DNA from: an uncultured Coriobacteriaceae bacterium | Lineage (GTDB): Bacteria; Actinomycetota; Coriobacteriia; Coriobacteriales; Atopobiaceae | Assembly (NCBI GenBank): GCA_902791035.1 | Contig: CADAUA010000018.1 | Coordinates: forward strand, 1-33,992 | DNA length: 33,992 nt | Reading direction: 5' to 3' | Shown here: in pieces, positions 14,791 to 23,368 of the stretch | Numbering within the stretch: position 1 is the stretch's first letter | How the letters are laid out: each line of letters starts with the position of its first letter | Position numbers and translations under genes: made by a program | Notes under the pieces: model-generated | Told to the model about the DNA's origin: nothing | Database searches by the model: none | What the model saw: only the letters and a program-made list of their open reading frames with translations

Positions 14791-16196
14791 GCGAGCACCC
14801 GGACTACAACGCGCAGCGCGCCGACTACGGCTCCGCCCAGGGGGAGACCCTGGGTGCCTGGGTGGCCTCGGTGGCCGAGGGGAGCCCCGCCTGGGCGGCG
14901 GGGATCGAGCCCGGCATGCGCATCGACGAGGTCAACGGCATCGTGCCGCATGACGTGATCGACTGGCGCTGGTACGCGGATGGCGGCGCGTGCGACCTCG
15001 TGGTCTTCGACCCGCGCGACCAGACGGAGAACGAGTGCACCCTGGAGCGCGAGCCTGGGGAGGACTGGGGCATCGACTTCACCGACGTCCTCTTCGACGG
15101 GATCCGCACCTGCGTGAACGCCTGCAAGTTCTGCTTCATGCGGATGCTCCCCGATGACGCCCGGGCCTCCCTCACCCTGCGCGACGACGACTACCGTCTC
15201 TCCTTCCTCCAGGGCAACTTCGTGACCCTCACGAACGTGACCGACGAGGACGTGGACCGCATCATCGAGATGGGGCTGGAGCCCATGAACGTCTCGCTGC
15301 ACGCGGTCTCGCCCGAGGTCCGTCGTCATCTCATAGGCCCCCATGCCCAGCGCGGCATGGAGGTTCTCGAGCGCCTCTGCGAGGCGGGGATCGAGGTGCA
15401 CGGACAGGTGGTCCTCTGCGCCGGCCTCAACGACGGTGAGGAGCTCAGGCGCACCCTGGACTGGGTGGAGGCGCGCCCGCAGATAACCTCGATCGCCCTC
15501 GTCCCCATGGGCTACACAAAGTACTCCAAGGAGTTCTCCCGCTCCTACAGCGAGGATCCCGAGGCGTCGCGCGCCGTGGTGAGGCTCCTCGAGCCCTACC
15601 AGGAGCGTGCCCGGCGCGAGCTGGGCATCACACGCTTCCAGGTCTCCGACGAGTTCTACGTGGACGCAGACCTGCCGGTGCCCGCGGCCGAGCACTACGA
15701 CGGCTACCCCCAGTTCTATGACGGAATCGGCATGCTGCGGAGCTTCCTCGACGAGGCCCGTGACGTCTGCGAGGCAGAAGGCGAGCGGCTGGCCGACTTG
15801 CGCGACGCCCTCGAGACCCTGGGCCGGAGGACGGACCGGGGGGGAGAGACACTTATCGTGTGTGGCGAGGCGGCTGCGAGCACGATCCAGGTCTTCTGCG
15901 AGGCCTGGTCGGGTGGACGTGCACGGGTCTGGCCCATCCGCAACGACTACTACGGTGGCGACGTCAACGTGACGGGGCTCATCGTGAGCTGCGACCTCCT
16001 GGCCCAGCTGCCCCAGGACCTCTCTGGTGACGTCGTGGTCCTCCCCAGCGTGATGTTCAACTTCGACAGGGTCACCTTGGATGGGGACACCCAGGACCAC
16101 ATCCTGGAGGTGATCCGCGAGCGCGGGGGCCTGCCGGTCGTCTGCGAGCCTAGCCCCGGCAAGATGGCAGACGCCCTGGCGGAGGCCCTGAGCTGA
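14787..16196 (+). CDS. DUF512 protein with PDZ-like and radical-SAM-like domains
   Basis: This 469-residue protein has a PDZ-like N-terminus (about residues 22-60, VASVAEGSPAWAAGIEPGMR) and then a radical-SAM-like barrel with the Cys motif CVNACKFCF (Cys109, Cys113, Cys116; CX3CX2C). The segment LSFLQGNFVTLTNVTDED is a hallmark of the family. A C-terminal DUF512 domain ends VVCEPSPGKMADALAEAL. The family is widespread next to der in Gram-positive bacteria but its reaction is not known to me. The Cys motif implies an Fe-S cluster and S-adenosylmethionine chemistry. The start overlaps the ispH stop by four bases. The next gene begins 91 bases later with its own probable promoter. Confidence 0.93.
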   Translation: MSEHPDYNAQRADYGSAQGETLGAWVASVAEGSPAWAAGIEPGMRIDEVNGIVPHDVIDWRWYADGGACDLVVFDPRDQTENECTLEREPGEDWGIDFTDVLFDGIRTCVNACKFCFMRMLPDDARASLTLRDDDYRLSFLQGNFVTLTNVTDEDVDRIIEMGLEPMNVSLHAVSPEVRRHLIGPHAQRGMEVLERLCEAGIEVHGQVVLCAGLNDGEELRRTLDWVEARPQITSIALVPMGYTKYSKEFSRSYSEDPEASRAVVRLLEPYQERARRELGITRFQVSDEFYVDADLPVPAAEHYDGYPQFYDGIGMLRSFLDEARDVCEAEGERLADLRDALETLGRRTDRGGETLIVCGEAAASTIQVFCEAWSGGRARVWPIRNDYYGGDVNVTGLIVSCDLLAQLPQDLSGDVVVLPSVMFNFDRVTLDGDTQDHILEVIRERGGLPVVCEPSPGKMADALAEALS

Positions 16197-16247
16197 GTGT
16201 GAGCTTTGCTGCCCGCGGTTTGCCGACGCTGCCCCTTGGGTACACCG

Positions 16248-16256
16248 TGCTAGACT
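16248..16256 (+). promoter_or_regulatory. Extended -10 promoter for der
   Basis: TGC followed by TAGACT forms an extended -10 element; CTGCCC 16 bases upstream of TAGACT is a weak -35. It lies 31 bases before the der ATG, in the largest gap within the 8.6-23.2 kb gene run, so it probably starts a der-plsY-gpsA transcript. Confidence 0.5.
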
Positions 16257-16287
16257 TGAGACCCAAACGTACAGCAAGGAGAACCGC

Positions 16288-17619
16288 ATGCCCAAGCCAA
16301 TCGTAGCCGTGGTCGGCCGCCCGAACGTGGGTAAGTCCACGCTTGTGAACCGCATAGCCCAAACCCGCGACGCGATCGTGCACGAGTCGCGCGGCGTCAC
16401 GCGCGACCGCTCGTATCACCTGGCCGACTGGAACGGCCGTGACTTCGTGCTCATCGACACCGGTGGCATAGAGTCCATCCACTCCACGGACGTCTTCGCG
16501 CCCGGGATCCGCGAGCAGGCCATCATCGCCTGCGACGAGGCCGACGTCATCGTCTTCGTGGTGGACGGCTCCGTCGGCGTGACCGACGAGGACGAGGAGG
16601 TCGCCCGCATCTGCCGCAAGGTCAAGAAGCCCGTCTTCCTGGTGGTGAACAAGCTCGACAACCCCGACAACGAGCACGACCTCCTCTGGCCCTTCTACGC
16701 GCTCGGCGTGGGCGAGCCCCGTCCCATCAGCGCGACGCACGGCCACGGGACCGGCGACCTCCTCGATGACATCGTGGCCGCCTTCCCCGAGGCTGTCGAC
16801 GAGCCCGAGGAGGAGGCAGACGTCCTCAACCTGGCCATCATCGGCCGACCCAACGTGGGCAAGTCCTCGCTTGTCAACTGCCTGAGCCGCCAGCAGCGCT
16901 CCATCGTGTCCGACGTGGCGGGGACCACGCGCGACTCCATCGACACCATGATCGACTGGAAGGGCCAGCGCATCCGCCTGGTCGACACGGCAGGCATCCG
17001 CAAGCGCAACCAGGTCCACGAGGACGTGGAGTACTACAGCCTGGTCCGCGGTCTGCAGGCCATGGACCGCGCCGACGTGTGCCTTCTCGTGATCGACTGC
17101 GAGGTGGGCATCACCGAGCAGGACCAGAAGCTCATGGGCATGGCGGTGGACCGAGGCTGCGGCATCGTGGTCGTGCTAAACAAATGGGACCTCATGGACA
17201 CCCAGGAGAAGCGCGACAAGCTCGTGTCGTCCTACAACAAGCGCATGGACTTCGCCCCCTGGGCACCCGTGGTCACGACGTCCGCCCTCACCGGCCGCGC
17301 GACCGACAGGGCTGTCGCGGCTGCCATCCACGCTTCGGAGACCCACTCCTCCCAGATCCCCACGCCCAAGATCAACGACCTTCTTGCCAAGATCCGCGAG
17401 GCCGGACACACGGTGAGCGACAAGGGCCGCCGACTCAAAATCCAGTACGCGACGCAGACCGGCACGGAGCCTCCGGTGATCACCTTCTGGTGCAACGCCC
17501 CCGACCTCGTGAACGACAACTTCGAGCACTTCCTGGAGAACCGCATCCGCGAGGCCTTCGACCTGGAGGGCACGCCCATTCGCCTGCGCTTCCGCAAGAG
17601 GGTGGAGAAGGAGAAATGA
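16288..17619 (+). CDS. der: Ribosome biogenesis GTPase Der (EngA)
   Basis: This 443-residue essential GTPase has two tandem G domains and a KH-like C-terminal domain and acts in assembly of the large ribosomal subunit. Domain 1 has GRPNVGKSTL (from residue 10), GVTRDR, DTGGI and NKLD. Domain 2 has GRPNVGKSSL (from residue 186), GTTRDS, DTAGIRK and NKWD. The linker between them is acidic (EAVDEPEEEADV). AAGGAG at 16276-16281 is spaced six bases from the ATG at 16288. The stop overlaps the plsY start, so the ribosome-assembly and phospholipid genes are coupled. Confidence 0.97.
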   Translation: MPKPIVAVVGRPNVGKSTLVNRIAQTRDAIVHESRGVTRDRSYHLADWNGRDFVLIDTGGIESIHSTDVFAPGIREQAIIACDEADVIVFVVDGSVGVTDEDEEVARICRKVKKPVFLVVNKLDNPDNEHDLLWPFYALGVGEPRPISATHGHGTGDLLDDIVAAFPEAVDEPEEEADVLNLAIIGRPNVGKSSLVNCLSRQQRSIVSDVAGTTRDSIDTMIDWKGQRIRLVDTAGIRKRNQVHEDVEYYSLVRGLQAMDRADVCLLVIDCEVGITEQDQKLMGMAVDRGCGIVVVLNKWDLMDTQEKRDKLVSSYNKRMDFAPWAPVVTTSALTGRATDRAVAAAIHASETHSSQIPTPKINDLLAKIREAGHTVSDKGRRLKIQYATQTGTEPPVITFWCNAPDLVNDNFEHFLENRIREAFDLEGTPIRLRFRKRVEKEK

Positions 17620-18305
17620 GCCTGCTAGCCATCTGGACGCTCGTCTTCACGGTCGTCGCATACCTGATCTGCGGCATCCCCTTCGGCCTCCTCATCGCCA
17701 GGGCTGGTGGGGTTGACGTGCGTGCCGTGGGGTCGCACAACATAGGCACCACGAACGTGGCCCGCTCCGTCGGCAAGGGGGCTGCCGCAGCGACCCTGGC
17801 CTGCGACCTTGGCAAGGGCCTTGCGTCGATGCTTCTTGCGCGCTATGCCATAGCGGCACTCGCCCTGGGCGGCGACGTCGCGGCCCTGGACCATACGACG
17901 GCCTTCGGGGCATGCATGAGCTGCGTCTACCTTGGCTGCATACTCGGTCACGTCTTCTCCTGCTACCTGGGCTTCCACGGCGGCAAGGGAATCGCCGTGG
18001 GCTTTGGGGCGGGGCTCGGCCTCTACTGGCCGGTGGCCCTGGGTCTTCTCCTGGTCTTCGTCCTGGTGGCCGTGCCCACGCGCTACGTGAGCGCGGGTTC
18101 CGTGGCTGCCGACGTCTCGCTGCCCTTCTGGTGCGCCTTCTTCGGCTTCCCGCTCGTGTCCATCATCCCCGTCACGTTCGTCTCCGTCGTGGTCCTCTGG
18201 GCCCACCGGGCAAACATCAGGAAGCTGGCGACGGGCAAGGAGTCCAAGTTCTCCTTCCACAAGTCCGGCGTGGGCTCCGACTCCGGCCAAGGTGATGGAA
18301 AGTGA
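17616..18305 (+). CDS. plsY: Acyl-phosphate:glycerol-3-phosphate acyltransferase
   Basis: This 229-residue integral membrane enzyme transfers the acyl group of acyl-phosphate to glycerol 3-phosphate, the first step of phosphatidate synthesis. Three loop motifs of PlsY are present: GSHNIGTTNVARSVGKG (about residues 38-54), GHVFSCYLGFHGGKGIA (about 110-126) and HRANIRKLATGKE near the C-terminus. About six membrane segments are visible. The usual SGNxGxTN signature reads SHNIGTTN. The ATG at 17616 overlaps the der stop by four bases, and the gpsA start overlaps its own stop. The next gene makes its glycerol-3-phosphate substrate. Confidence 0.94.
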   Translation: MSLLAIWTLVFTVVAYLICGIPFGLLIARAGGVDVRAVGSHNIGTTNVARSVGKGAAAATLACDLGKGLASMLLARYAIAALALGGDVAALDHTTAFGACMSCVYLGCILGHVFSCYLGFHGGKGIAVGFGAGLGLYWPVALGLLLVFVLVAVPTRYVSAGSVAADVSLPFWCAFFGFPLVSIIPVTFVSVVVLWAHRANIRKLATGKESKFSFHKSGVGSDSGQGDGK

Positions 18306-19321
18306 GCAAGGTGGCCGTCATCGGAACGGGCTCCTGGGGCACCGCTATGGCAGGTCTCGTGGCCCCCAAGGCCACAGAGGTCGTGCTCTGGGGCAGGAGC
18401 GACGATGTGGTGGAGGGGATCAACGGCACCCACCACAACCCGGTACACCTACCGGGCTACGAGCTCCCGGCAAACGTGCGGGCCACGCGCTCGATGGAGG
18501 AGGCGGCCCGGGACGCCGACCACGTGATCCTGGCAACGCCCTCGGCCTACCTAAGGGCCACGTCCCACGATCTGGCCCCATACCTGGACAGCAGCGTGCC
18601 GGTCCTCGTCCTCTCCAAGGGCATGGAACTCGGGACCCACTACCTCATGCACCAGGTGGCGTCATGCGAGCTCGGCCACGAGGAGCGCGTGTGCGCCCTC
18701 TCGGGCCCCAACCACGCCGAGGAGGTCTGCCTGGGCAAGGTCTCGGCCGCCGTCGTGGCATCCCAGAGCGAGGGTTGTGCCGAGGACTTCCAGCGGCTGG
18801 TCGTGTGCCCCACGTTCCGTGCCTACGTGAGCCAAGACGTCTGCGGCGTGGAGACCTGCGGTGCCGTGAAGAACGTCGTGGCCATCGCCTGTGGCGTGGG
18901 TACCGGCCTCGACTGTGGCGACAACACGCTGGCCGTCCTCATGACGCGCGGCCTGGCAGAGATCGGCCGCGTGGTCGCCTCCCTGGGAGGCGACCCCATG
19001 ACCTGCATGGGCCTTGCCGGCATGGGCGACCTGGTGGTCACCTGCACCTCGCGCCACTCCAGGAACCGCACCTTCGGCGAGGCCTTCTCGCATGGCGAGT
19101 CTCTCGAGGCCTTCGAGGCCCGCACCCGCATGGTGGTGGAGGGCGCCCGTGCCTGCAGGAGCGTCCGCGAGCTGGCAGACGAGCGCGGTATCGAGGTCCC
19201 TCTCACCCGCGCCGTGCATGGCATACTCTACGAGGGCGTCTCCATCGCGGACGCCATGGCATCCATGCTGGGACGCTCCCCGCACGAGGAGTTCTACGGC
19301 ATGGGCAGGAGGGACGGCTGA
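18302..19321 (+). CDS. gpsA: Glycerol-3-phosphate dehydrogenase [NAD(P)+]
   Basis: This 339-residue cytoplasmic enzyme reduces dihydroxyacetone phosphate to sn-glycerol 3-phosphate for phospholipid synthesis. The Rossmann motif VIGTGSWGTA (residues 6-15) is at the N-terminus. The catalytic Lys190 lies in GAVKNVVAIACGVGTGL, and GMGDLVVTCTSRHSRNR is typical of the C-terminal helical domain. The start is a GTG at 18302 overlapping the plsY stop, preceded by GGTGATGGAAA. It works in the biosynthetic direction, opposite to the GlpA-like flavoprotein encoded at 28.9 kb. Confidence 0.96.
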   Translation: MSKVAVIGTGSWGTAMAGLVAPKATEVVLWGRSDDVVEGINGTHHNPVHLPGYELPANVRATRSMEEAARDADHVILATPSAYLRATSHDLAPYLDSSVPVLVLSKGMELGTHYLMHQVASCELGHEERVCALSGPNHAEEVCLGKVSAAVVASQSEGCAEDFQRLVVCPTFRAYVSQDVCGVETCGAVKNVVAIACGVGTGLDCGDNTLAVLMTRGLAEIGRVVASLGGDPMTCMGLAGMGDLVVTCTSRHSRNRTFGEAFSHGESLEAFEARTRMVVEGARACRSVRELADERGIEVPLTRAVHGILYEGVSIADAMASMLGRSPHEEFYGMGRRDG

Positions 19322-19323
19322 TT

Positions 19324-20013
19324 ATGGAAGACAAGGGCGTGCTGGTGGCACCTTCGGTGCTCTCGGCCGACTTCACGCGACTCGGGCAGGAGCTCGACGA
19401 CATCGCCACGGCAGACTATGTCCACTACGACGTGATGGACGGGCACTTCGTGCCCAACCTAAGCTTCGGGCCCGGGATCCTTCGTGCGGTCAAGGGCGCC
19501 ACGCAGGTACCCGTGGACGTCCACCTCATGGTCTCCAACCCCGACGAGGTGGTACCCCAGTACCTGGACGCCGGTGCGGACATGGTGAGCTTCCACCTGG
19601 AGGCCACGGCTCACGCCAACCGCGTGGTGCAGGCCATCCATGCGGCGGGAGCCAAGGCCGCCGTGGCCATCTGCCCGGCTACGCCCGTGTGCATGCTCGA
19701 GGACCTCCTGGACGACGTGGACATGGTCCTTCTCATGAGCGTGAACCCGGGCTTCGGGGGCCAGTCCTTCATCCCTGGGACCCTTCGCAAGCTCCGCCAG
19801 CTGCAGGGCCTTCTTGCCGCGCACGGCGTGGCGCCCCTCTTGGAGGTGGACGGCGGCATCTCCGCCATGAACGCGGCTCAGGTCGTGGAAGCCGGGGCCG
19901 ACGTGCTGGTGGCAGGCAGCGCCGTCTTTGGCAAGGAGGACCGTACCGCTGCGGTCGAGGCCATACGCTCCGAGGGCCTGAGGGGCCTTGCGAGGAGGCG
20001 CACCCAGGCGTGA
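19324..20013 (+). CDS. rpe: Ribulose-phosphate 3-epimerase
   Basis: This 229-residue TIM-barrel enzyme interconverts ribulose 5-phosphate and xylulose 5-phosphate in the pentose phosphate pathway. The pattern APSVLSADF, metal ligands His34 and Asp36 in YVHYDVMDGHFVPN, VDVHLMV, MSVNPGFGGQSF and the catalytic Asp in EVDGGI are all intact. The ATG at 19324 lies two bases after the gpsA stop. Its stop overlaps the GTG start of the cysteine desulfurase, continuing the coupled run. Confidence 0.96.
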   Translation: MEDKGVLVAPSVLSADFTRLGQELDDIATADYVHYDVMDGHFVPNLSFGPGILRAVKGATQVPVDVHLMVSNPDEVVPQYLDAGADMVSFHLEATAHANRVVQAIHAAGAKAAVAICPATPVCMLEDLLDDVDMVLLMSVNPGFGGQSFIPGTLRKLRQLQGLLAAHGVAPLLEVDGGISAMNAAQVVEAGADVLVAGSAVFGKEDRTAAVEAIRSEGLRGLARRRTQA

Positions 20014-21230
20014 CGTCACGCGAGACATACACCTACCTCGACTACGCGGCATCCGCACCCCTCAGGGTCGAGGCCCTGGAGGCGGAGCGAGCCTACGACG
20101 CGAGCCGCATCGCCGGGGCCAACCCCAACTCCCTCCACACCCTGGGCCGGGAGGCGGCCCGTGCCCTCGATGGGGCCCGGCGCGACCTGGCCCGCTGCCT
20201 CGGAGGGGGCATCCGGCCGAGCGACGTGGTCTTCACCTCCGGGGGCACGGAGTCAAACAACCTAGCCATCATGGGCCTCGCCGAGGGAGCCCGGGAGCGC
20301 GACCGGCATCGCAAGCAGGTGGTGATCTCCGCCATCGAGCACGACTCAGCCCTGGACCTGGCGCCGCTCCTGCGCGACCGCGGCTTCGAGGTGGGGATAG
20401 CGCGGCCGAACCGCGAGGGGGTCGTGACCCCGGAGGAGCTGGCCCGCCTCGTGGGGCCCCAGACCGCCCTAGTGAGCGTCATGTACGCGAACAACGAGAC
20501 CGGTGTGGTCCAGCCCATCCAAGGGCTCTGCAAGCTGGCCCACGACGCGGGCGCCACCTTCCACACCGATGCGGTGCAGGCCTTCGGGCGGATCCCCCTG
20601 GAGCTTGTTGGCGTGGACTCAGTCAGCATAGCTGCACACAAGATCGGCGGTCCGGTGGGCGTGGGTGCCCTGGTTGTGCGCGGCCGCGTGCCCTTCCGGC
20701 CCCAGAACTTCGGCGGCGGCCAGGAGCGTGGCATCCGGCCCGGGACCCAGGACGTGCGCGGCGCGCTCGCCTTCGCAGCCGCCGCCTGTGCCGCCTGCGC
20801 GGACCTGGAGGGCACGCGAACGCTCGTGGCGGGACGTGCCGAGGCCCTCTACCGGCGGCTCTGCGCCGATGGCACGGGAATAGTGCCCACCACGCGTGCC
20901 ACGCTGGGAGCTGACCGGCTGCCTGGCGTCGTGAGCGTGATGGTCCCCGGCCTCGACTCGGAGACCCTGGTCCTGGGGCTCGACGAGGCGGGCTTCGAGG
21001 TCTCGGCAGGCAGCGCCTGCTCCTCGGGATCCCTCGACCCGAGCCATGTGCTCTCGGCCATGGGCATCGCCCGGAACGACGCCCTGGGGTCGCTTCGCAT
21101 CTCATTCGACGAGAGGGTCACGCCCCAGGACCTGGACGCCTTCGCGACCGCCCTTCTCGATCTCGTACGTACGCACCTTCCGCACGGCAGGCAGGCCGCC
21201 GGCCGCAGCGTAACCGACCGATGGGAGTAA
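20010..21230 (+). CDS. Cysteine desulfurase (IscS/NifS family)
   Basis: This 406-residue PLP enzyme removes sulfur from cysteine for Fe-S clusters and tRNA thiolation. The fold-type I pattern is clear: TYLDYAASAPLR at the N-terminus, FTSGGTESNNLAI, FHTDAVQAFGRIPL, the PLP Lys211 in IAAHKIGGPVG, and the active Cys337 in SAGSACSSGSLDPSHVL. The Cys loop length is that of the IscS/NifS group I enzymes. The start is a GTG at 20010 overlapping the rpe stop, with GAGGAGG about 12 bases upstream. No scaffold gene (iscU/sufU) or mnmA lies beside it, so the acceptor is unknown. IspH and DUF512 upstream are possible beneficiaries. Confidence 0.93.
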   Translation: MTSRETYTYLDYAASAPLRVEALEAERAYDASRIAGANPNSLHTLGREAARALDGARRDLARCLGGGIRPSDVVFTSGGTESNNLAIMGLAEGARERDRHRKQVVISAIEHDSALDLAPLLRDRGFEVGIARPNREGVVTPEELARLVGPQTALVSVMYANNETGVVQPIQGLCKLAHDAGATFHTDAVQAFGRIPLELVGVDSVSIAAHKIGGPVGVGALVVRGRVPFRPQNFGGGQERGIRPGTQDVRGALAFAAAACAACADLEGTRTLVAGRAEALYRRLCADGTGIVPTTRATLGADRLPGVVSVMVPGLDSETLVLGLDEAGFEVSAGSACSSGSLDPSHVLSAMGIARNDALGSLRISFDERVTPQDLDAFATALLDLVRTHLPHGRQAAGRSVTDRWE

Positions 21231-21232
21231 CC

Positions 21233-21985
21233 ATGAGCCTTGACCCACAGACCGACGAGGCCTACGCCCTCGTGGAGCTCCAGGACCTGGACCTCAGGCT
21301 CCTGCGCCATGCCGCCACCCTCAAGGCCATGCCCGAGGAGAGGAAGCTGGAGACCATAGCCCTCGCCAGGAAGAAGGTCGCCGGCGAGCTCACGAAGATC
21401 GTGGGGCGCCGCAAGGACCTGGAGATAGAGATCGGCGACGTGGAGGGCGACCTTGCCCACTACCGCGAGGTGACGGACCGCGTGCAGGCGGAGGCGGCGA
21501 CCCGCCAGCAGGACTACCGCGAGGTCCGCGACCTGGAGGCCCAGCTCACGAGCCTGGCCAAGCGCATCGAGAAGTGCGAGTTCACCCTCAAGGGGCTCCG
21601 CGCCGACCTGGAGAAGCTCCTCACGGCCGAGCGCAATGCCAACCTGACCCTAGCCCGCGTGGACCAGGAGCGTGAGGCCACGCAGGCTGCCTTCGACCGG
21701 AGCAGCTCCGACGTGAAGGCCCAGATCCGCACCCTCGCCGCCGAGCGCGACGCCACAGCCAAGAGGATCACCCCCGAGGTCATGGCCCGCTACGAGCAGG
21801 CCCGCAGGCGCTTCAAGGGGCTCGCAGTGGAGACCCTCAAGGGCAACGTCCCCTCGGTCTGCCGCGTCAAGCTCCAGCCCAGTTCCTTCTCCGACCTCAT
21901 GCATGGGCCCGTGGTCACCGAGTGCCCCTACTGCCGGCGCATGCTCGTCACGGTGGAGCCCTTCTCGCAGAAGGACGAGGGTTGA
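21233..21985 (+). CDS. Coiled-coil protein with a zinc-ribbon end (CT398-like)
   Basis: This 250-residue protein is an almost continuous charged coiled coil (about residues 10-190) followed by a short C4-type zinc-ribbon region. The ribbon contains CPYC (Cys231, Cys234) but only one Cys, Cys210, where family members usually carry a CxxC pair; the expected first position is Pro207. Zinc may be bound weakly or not at all. Family members are linked to nucleic-acid or cell-envelope functions without a settled role. The ATG at 21233 is preferred over one at 21221 because GGGAG lies five bases upstream. It is two bases after the desulfurase stop, and its stop overlaps the coaBC start. Confidence 0.8.
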   Translation: MSLDPQTDEAYALVELQDLDLRLLRHAATLKAMPEERKLETIALARKKVAGELTKIVGRRKDLEIEIGDVEGDLAHYREVTDRVQAEAATRQQDYREVRDLEAQLTSLAKRIEKCEFTLKGLRADLEKLLTAERNANLTLARVDQEREATQAAFDRSSSDVKAQIRTLAAERDATAKRITPEVMARYEQARRRFKGLAVETLKGNVPSVCRVKLQPSSFSDLMHGPVVTECPYCRRMLVTVEPFSQKDEG

Positions 21986-23223
21986 CGGGCCACGAGGGAC
22001 GCGAGCCGCGCGTCCTCCTTGCCGTGTGCGGCGGCATCGCGGCATACAAGGCCTGCGAGGTCCTGCGGGCCCTCCAGAAGGCGGGCTGCGAAGTGCGCGT
22101 GTGCATGACCGAGGACGCGAGGCGCTTCGTGGGAGAGACCACCTTCGAGGCCCTGTCCAAGCACCCGGTGGCCACGAGCCTCTACGGCTACGCCGAGTCC
22201 CCCATACCCCACATCACCCTTGCGGAATGGTCCGACCTCGTGCTCGTGGTGCCTGCCACGGCAAACGTAATGGCAAAGATGGCGTCCGGCATCGCGGACG
22301 ACTGCGTGACCACCACCCTCCTGGCAGCGGCCTGTCCCGTGGTGGTTGCTCCCGCCATGAACGTGCACATGTGGCAGAACCCTGCGACCCAGGCGAACCT
22401 GGCGACCCTCAGGGCACGTGGAGTGCATATAGTGGATCCCGCCACGGGGCTTCTGGCCTGCGGCGAGGTGGGCGAGGGCAAGCTGGCCTCGGTGGACCAG
22501 ATCGCCCAAGCGGCCCTCGACCTGCTGGGCTGTCACAATAGTGTCAGACACTTCTGTGACACGAACGACCTGGCGGGCATGCGGATCGTGATTACGGCGG
22601 GCCCGACGCACGAGGCCATAGACCCCGTGCGCTACATTGCCAACGCCTCCACCGGCAAGATGGGCTACGCGATCGCGGCTGCCGCCGTGGCCCGCGGTGC
22701 GGAGGTCGAGCTGGTGAGCGGACCGACCTCGCTCGCCACGCCGCCCGGCGTGCGTCGCGTGGACGTGACCTCCGCCGCCCAGATGTACGACGCCACCGTG
22801 CAGGCCTTCTCTGCGGCGGACGCCGCCATCTGTGCCGCAGCCGTGGCGGACTACACGCCGGCCCACCCGGCCGACCACAAGCTCAAGAAGGGCCGCGAGG
22901 AGCTGGACTCAATCCAGCTCGTGCGCACCAAGGACATCCTGGCGGAGCTATGCCGCACGTGCAGGACCGACCAGGTAGTGGTGGGCTTTGCCGCGGAGAC
23001 GGACGACCTCGTGGCCAACGCCACGGCCAAGCTGATGCGCAAGGGCGCCGATCTCATCGTGGCGAACGACGTCTCGCGCGCCGACTCGACTTTCGGGTCG
23101 GATACCGACCGCGTGACCCTCGTGACTGCTGATGGCGCCGAGCCCCACGAGACGTTGCCCTTGGCGGATGTGGCCACCCTCGTGCTGGATGCCACGCGCG
23201 ACCTCCTCGAGGCGCGCCGATGA
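21982..23223 (+). CDS. coaBC: Bifunctional CoaBC (PPC decarboxylase / PPC synthetase)
   Basis: This 413-residue flavoprotein makes 4'-phosphopantetheine in two steps of coenzyme A synthesis. The CoaC half (about residues 8-180) carries VCGGIAAYKA, the catalytic His77 in IPHITLAEWSD, PAMNVHMW and the flap Cys in LLACGEVGEGK. The CoaB half (about 197-413) carries ITAGPTHEAIDPVRYIANASTGKMG and the Lys in HKLKK. Between them an 11-residue insert, CHNSVRHFCDT (184-194), is encoded exactly by a 31-bp palindromic repeat that also occurs at 28825. The start is a TTG at 21982 overlapping the previous stop, with AAGGACGAGGG upstream; longer upstream frames lie inside the preceding gene. Confidence 0.94.
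   Translation: MTGHEGREPRVLLAVCGGIAAYKACEVLRALQKAGCEVRVCMTEDARRFVGETTFEALSKHPVATSLYGYAESPIPHITLAEWSDLVLVVPATANVMAKMASGIADDCVTTTLLAAACPVVVAPAMNVHMWQNPATQANLATLRARGVHIVDPATGLLACGEVGEGKLASVDQIAQAALDLLGCHNSVRHFCDTNDLAGMRIVITAGPTHEAIDPVRYIANASTGKMGYAIAAAAVARGAEVELVSGPTSLATPPGVRRVDVTSAAQMYDATVQAFSAADAAICAAAVADYTPAHPADHKLKKGREELDSIQLVRTKDILAELCRTCRTDQVVVGFAAETDDLVANATAKLMRKGADLIVANDVSRADSTFGSDTDRVTLVTADGAEPHETLPLADVATLVLDATRDLLEARR
22531..22561 (+). repeat. 31-bp palindromic repeat inside coaBC, copy 1
   Basis: The element starts TGTCACAATAGTGTC, has a single central base, and ends GACACTTCTGTGACA, so its two 15-base arms are near-perfect inverted complements. Its reverse complement matches the copy at 28825-28855 with one mismatch in 31. 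Here it is translated in frame in the linker between the two CoaBC domains. Confidence 0.93.
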
Positions 23224-23258
23224 GGCTCGTGGCGGGGTCGCGCCTCTCGCGCTCCAAG

Positions 23259-23327
23259 GGCCCCTATGGCCGTGGGGGGGCAGCCCCATGGCCATAAGGG
23301 CCACAAGCTCATGCCACGAGGCATGAG
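23259..23327 (+). promoter_or_regulatory. Two strong hairpins in the leader of the Uup-type ABC-F gene
   Basis: The 145-base gap between coaBC and the ABC-F gene holds two stems. Hairpin 1 has 19-base arms (23259-23277 with 23284-23302) with one mismatch and one wobble around a 6-base loop. Hairpin 2 is perfect: CTCATGCC, loop ACGA, GGCATGAG (23308-23327). Neither has a U run, so they are not classical terminators. They may form a leader that tunes ABC-F expression or stabilises a processed mRNA end. Confidence 0.55.
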
Positions 23328-23368
23328 AGCGCACCCGCAGGGAAGCCGATAAGGACGTGAGATAGCAC

